This document shows, piece by piece, positions 60,245-64,000 of a stretch of DNA of 64,000 nt (positions within the stretch are counted from its first letter, which is position 1; the number at the start of each line of letters is the position of its first letter). The position numbers and the translations under genes were made by a program. Source of the stretch: Hanleya hanleyi (Eukaryota > Mollusca > Polyplacophora > Lepidopleurida > Hanleyidae); the NCBI GenBank assembly GCA_036873755.1, contig JAVTVY010020440.1:1-64000 (forward strand). The letters are read 5' to 3'. A model generated the notes under the pieces. That model saw only the letters and a program-made list of their open reading frames with translations, made no database searches and was not told where the DNA came from.

Positions 60245-60744
60245 GCCCAGTCATTTGGGTTGGAGTAAGATGCTGATATGTAACTGCATGCCCCAAATGA
60301 AAATTTGCGCATCTTTCAACATTGCCGAAAATGGGAATAACCATTCGTTCATTCCATCCTCGATCTAAATATTAGCATAAATATTAACTGGTAAAATAAA
60401 ATTCAACTGAAGCCATGTTTATTATATTATGAACTGCGTTGAAGAAACCAATGATGCCCAATATTCTGGTTCTTTTAATGGGATGATATAATTCCTTCAA
60501 AGGTTGGCCTACATTGCACTATGTTGTGCAGAAGACCCGAGGGGAATGTTACAGAATCTTTGCATTCTAGACATAATAATTAGGTCTTTACCTTACCTGG
60601 CATGAGGGACTTTCTCTCTCACCCCTCCCCTCTATTTGTTGGTTTTCTGCTCTTATCTCCGGAACGACGAACACTCGAGAGCAAACAATCCGTGACCTTG
60701 TAGTTTGGGGTCACTTTGAACCTATTTGCATAACCCCCAGGCAG

Positions 60745-61815
60745 AGGAACCTCAACTCGCAAGAAGTTCTAGCAAATCTCCAGACTGAATTTGTCATAGT
60801 CCCAGCAGACAAAGCTGTAAATAATATTCATTTGTAAATATTACTATTACCAGGTGCTGGTTGAAGAACTGAGTGTAGACATATCATCATCAAATACGGC
60901 TACTTACGCCCTAACTACATTTACTCTGGTAGATTTATCTAACAATCACAAAACGTTCCTCAGGGAAAGAGGTATTTGTCTTCCAACCAATAATAACGAC
61001 ATACCAAAAGTATGCTGGACTCCCAAAATGCATAAATCACCATACAATGCTAGATTCGTAGCTGGTTCTAGAAGCTGCACCACCAAGCTTCTTTCAACCC
61101 TATTGAGGAGGCCACTTCGGGAGGTAAAAGCATTTTGGGAAAGGTATTGCGCCACCATTTCTGAAAACTCTGACGTTGAATGTATGTGGATATTGAAAAA
61201 CTCAAAATGTCTTACGGAAGAACTTGATGCCAAAGGTCACATATCGTACAGATATGTATCCACATGGGATTTCTCGACTCTCTATACTACAATCTCTCAT
61301 CAGGACCTTATTGGCCGTCTAAGTTCATTAACAGTATCTGTGTTCAAGAAAACTGATCGTAGATATATTAATGTCTGAAGCCATAAAGCATTCTTTAGCT
61401 CTACTACATACAAGAGATAGCATTCATGAGATGTTTCTTTGTTTATTGAGTTGCTTGAATTTCTCATTAAAAATGTCTATGTGAAATTTCGCAACACAAC
61501 ATATCGGCAGCATATAGGTATTCCAATGGGTACTAATTGTGCACCCCTATTGACTGACCTGTATCTGTTCTCTTATGAATATGGCTATATGCAGGCGCTT
61601 TAAAGAAACGATCCATTCAAAGCCCGTTCCTTCTCATTCACCAAACGCTATATAGACGATCTTCTCGATGTGGATAACCGCTATATAAATGACGCAGTGA
61701 AAGATATATATCCACATTCACTGGATTTGAAGGAAACTACAGATAGCCCTACAGGCACATCATATTTAGATCTATATCTCTATAAAACTGAGATTCATTT
61801 TACAGCATGTGCAAC
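60745..61815 (+). pseudogene. Penelope-like retroelement, copy 4, best preserved
   Basis: It runs from a VPADKA block (about 60795) through PKMHKSPYNARFVAGSRSC (about 61025) and motif A WDFSTLYTTISHQDLI (about 61265). Motif B GIPMGTNCAP (about 61520) and motif C KRYIDDLLDV (about 61650) follow, then SYLDLYL (about 61765). There is a frameshift near 60832, a stop after YINV (61376) and a stop after YMQAL. The catalytic YIDD is intact. No GIY-YIG endonuclease is visible; the similarity ends near 61815. It shares its 5' boundary with copy 3. Confidence 0.85.
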
Positions 61816-61996
61816 GCAATGTATTTTGGCTGTATGTTTTATAATTGGTGACCAATACGTAACAAACATCGACTCTTATTGCTGGAGTATAAAGGCAATG
61901 CACAAACAAACAAAGATTTATTTTTTTAATTCGTCATTTTTTTTCTGGGTTAAAAACCGGTGCCTTGATCAGGTAGGGGAAATATTTAGCCGTCCA

Positions 61997-62270
61997 CGTT
62001 AAGGGAGATTTATACTCGAAACTCTGATTAATAAAATTTCCCACCCCTTGTCAGTCTTCTGGCGATTTCTTCCCAAAGACTTGAAGGAGCATAGTCATGG
62101 AAATTCACCCACGTGTGAATCTAGAAACGAGGAAGATACCGAAAAAAGAAAAATGAAAACAATGACTTCACATTCACATTTTAATTTTTATTTTGTACGT
62201 AATTTTGGTCAATGGAACTGTCAATCAGGCTTAGCCCAGTTAAGTACAAGAACCTACAGTATACGAGAGA
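61997..62270 (+). repeat. Segmental duplicate of 31385-31625
   Basis: See 31385. It lies directly downstream of Penelope-like copy 4. Confidence 0.7.
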
Positions 62271-63119
62271 TCCCGAAGGATCTTGGCGCCCACCATTGTC
62301 CGATAATTGTAAGCTAATGACAAGAGTATTTTTGGTCCATTGTTACTAAGAAGAAACGATTGATTTGTAATTTTGTTTGCAGAATTTGAAATTTGAGCGA
62401 ACATTGATCGAAAAAGGGACACTGGAAACCACCAAGATATTATCTTTATAAGTTTCAGGAGTTTCAAGATTTCTAGAAACTGTACTTGATTTCGGTTGTT
62501 ATAGTACAAATGAAATGAGCAAAGTTAGTCTGAAACTGAATGTCCGGAGGATCCTTCGTCTTTGTTTTGCAGTATTTTTTTTTGCACGTGTCATTATTAG
62601 GTACTGGAAGCGAAGACAAATCTCTTTCACAATTTGGCATGAGCTATGAAACATACGTAGCTAAAGATGTTATAATTAGGAACGAATGCTAATTCTGTTC
62701 TGCTTACTGGGCTAGTTTGAGATACGTCACGCTCTAAAATAGTAAGATGGTACCGGCACACAACTTAATACTGAAGGGATCCGGCGCCTGCAGTAATGTT
62801 GAAAATTTGAAAGTGTCTGAATCCTGATTATCTCCGTTGTATCGAAACACGTAGTACCTCTAGTAGTCAGGTGGCTTAGGGTCATTTTTCAAAATTACCG
62901 TTACAGGCCGGATAAAAGCGCCATATTTTGCATGATGCTTCCTTAAGGGCTACTGATAATATTCAGCCTAGGAGCCCTCTTGACTTTCCTATAGAATTCA
63001 CGTGAAACATAAAAATCCAAGATGGCCGCCACGGATGATAAAATATCGATTTTCTTGCTCTCTGTCTTAGGAAAGCCAAATTGCTATCAAATTATGGCTT
63101 ACTGAGGTGTTTGAATCTG
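62271..63119. other. Intronic, no recognised feature
   Basis: Nothing recognised apart from short AT-rich stretches. Confidence 0.4.
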
Positions 63120-64000
63120 AGGTGTTTGGACTAACTAGCAAGATAAACTGGGCCAATACAATATATTCTGGCCGTAACAACCAGAACTATTACTGACTAC
63201 CGAATCCTTGTACATTTATGCATTTAACTACAGTAAGCTTACATCATACATACATGTGAAAGAGTAAATAAAACAAATAAACACCGGAGTTGATCTCGAT
63301 CAGGTTTACTGTAAAATGGCAGCAAAGCAACAGCTAAACCACGTAACCGACCAACCATACTTCAGTTTGGCACACATGAGTTGTTTCCATTTGATCGTGA
63401 AAATGCCCAGACAGAATATAAAATTAACTTAATGAAAATCCGAGGGGTTCAAGTCCCCCGACGTTGAAACAATTGATTTGACTTGGAACCGTAACTTTCA
63501 GTACCCAGCATGCGGAGCAATCTCAAGTGAGGTCCAGTGGCACGGTACCCACAATTATCGAATTTGTCCTAATCCGGCCAGGATTTCAGAATATATTGTA
63601 TGAGAACAAAATTTTAACTTGGCCCGCAGGTGATGCCACCTAAAGGCGGGCCAACGTGAAAAACAATCCGAAGTGAGATCTTGCGGCGAAGTACCCACAT
63701 AAATAATTTAGAAGAATCCGTTATTATTGCCCGAAAGTTATTGTCTGAAAACAAAATTTCAACTTAGACTCAGTTAGCGCCCCCTACAACAGATTGGCGA
63801 GAAAAACAATCCCAAGCGAGATCTTGATATATACGGAAAAGGCTGAACAGAAGGAAATGGTAAAAGACGAGGTGTTTCGAATGAGCTCTTGCAGAGTTTC
63901 CAAGAATATCTATCTTTGTCATATTTCAGATATTAAACATCTACCCCATTCCCATGTGCATGAATCCCGGGTCATGTGATCATGCCTACACCACGTCATA
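63120..64000 (+). repeat. Segmental duplication, copy 2, without the 57753 insert
   Basis: It matches 57625-57752 joined directly to 58860-59640, so it is the pre-insertion form of that segment. It runs off the window. Confidence 0.9.
63930..64000 (+). CDS. Partial exon: duplicate of the 59549 Cys-rich exon
   Basis: The same acceptor (CATATTTCAG) and an identical coding start (ILNIYPIPMC) as the 59549 exon; it is cut by the window end. Both copies start in phase 0, while the first ends in phase 1. Splicing one directly to the other would shift the frame, so they may be alternatives, or an unseen 1-0 linker exon may lie between. Confidence 0.7.
   Translation, partial: MLNIYPIPMCMNPGSCDHAYTTS

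Overview
The window is intron-rich, AT-rich nuclear DNA of an animal, most likely a marine invertebrate; I cannot name the phylum. Coding sequence is sparse. Short exons bounded by AG/GT sites are separated by kilobases of intron packed with transposons, fold-back elements and tandem satellites. There are no operons, ribosome binding sites or other bacterial features.

The backbone is one probable plus-strand gene for a modular extracellular, cysteine-rich protein. Its exons lie at 8984-9101 (Cys-rich module), 16264-16406 (EGF), 16819-16939 (follistatin-like), 20211-20327 (EGF), 20539-20712 (WAP-like), 26556-26945 (thyroglobulin type-1-like), 28273-28295 (23-nt linker mini-exon), 32652-32771, 47311-47424, 59549-59690 and 63930-end (more Cys-rich modules). 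Reading-frame phases match at every junction between successive exons (1, 0, 1, 1, 1, 1, 0, 0, 0), except that the last two exons are near-identical duplicates. They leave phase 1 and enter phase 0, so an extra linker exon or a skipped copy must be assumed there. The first exon of the gene is not seen, and the gene continues past both ends.

Region by region: 0.9-3.8 kb is a satellite-bearing element with an inverted partner at 51.5-53.5 kb. Next come a 2.4-kb terminal-inverted-repeat element (5013-7389), a palindromic MITE (7437-7872), a 46-bp tandem array, and a hAT-like MITE with an 8-bp target duplication (8527-8746). From 9.4 to 12.3 kb there are tandem arrays rich in TGCGCATGCGC(A/G) and TGACGTCA palindromes. 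At 12.8-14.4 kb on the minus strand lie two paralogous zinc-finger ORFs, one followed by a domain resembling the N-terminal part of Polinton/adintovirus-type DNA polymerases. Introns from 17 to 62 kb hold four decayed Penelope-like retroelements, two LINE fragments, several MITE families and a fold-back element built from 15 CACCGCGGTG-type palindromes (37.0-37.7 kb). The right third was shaped by segmental duplication. Two insertions there (a LINE tail at 48.8 kb and a 1.1-kb inverted-repeat element at 57.75 kb) can be verified because the unoccupied paralogous site is also in the window.

The duplications account for the repeated Cys-rich exons: exon, intron and embedded retroelements seem to have been copied together, expanding the protein module by module.
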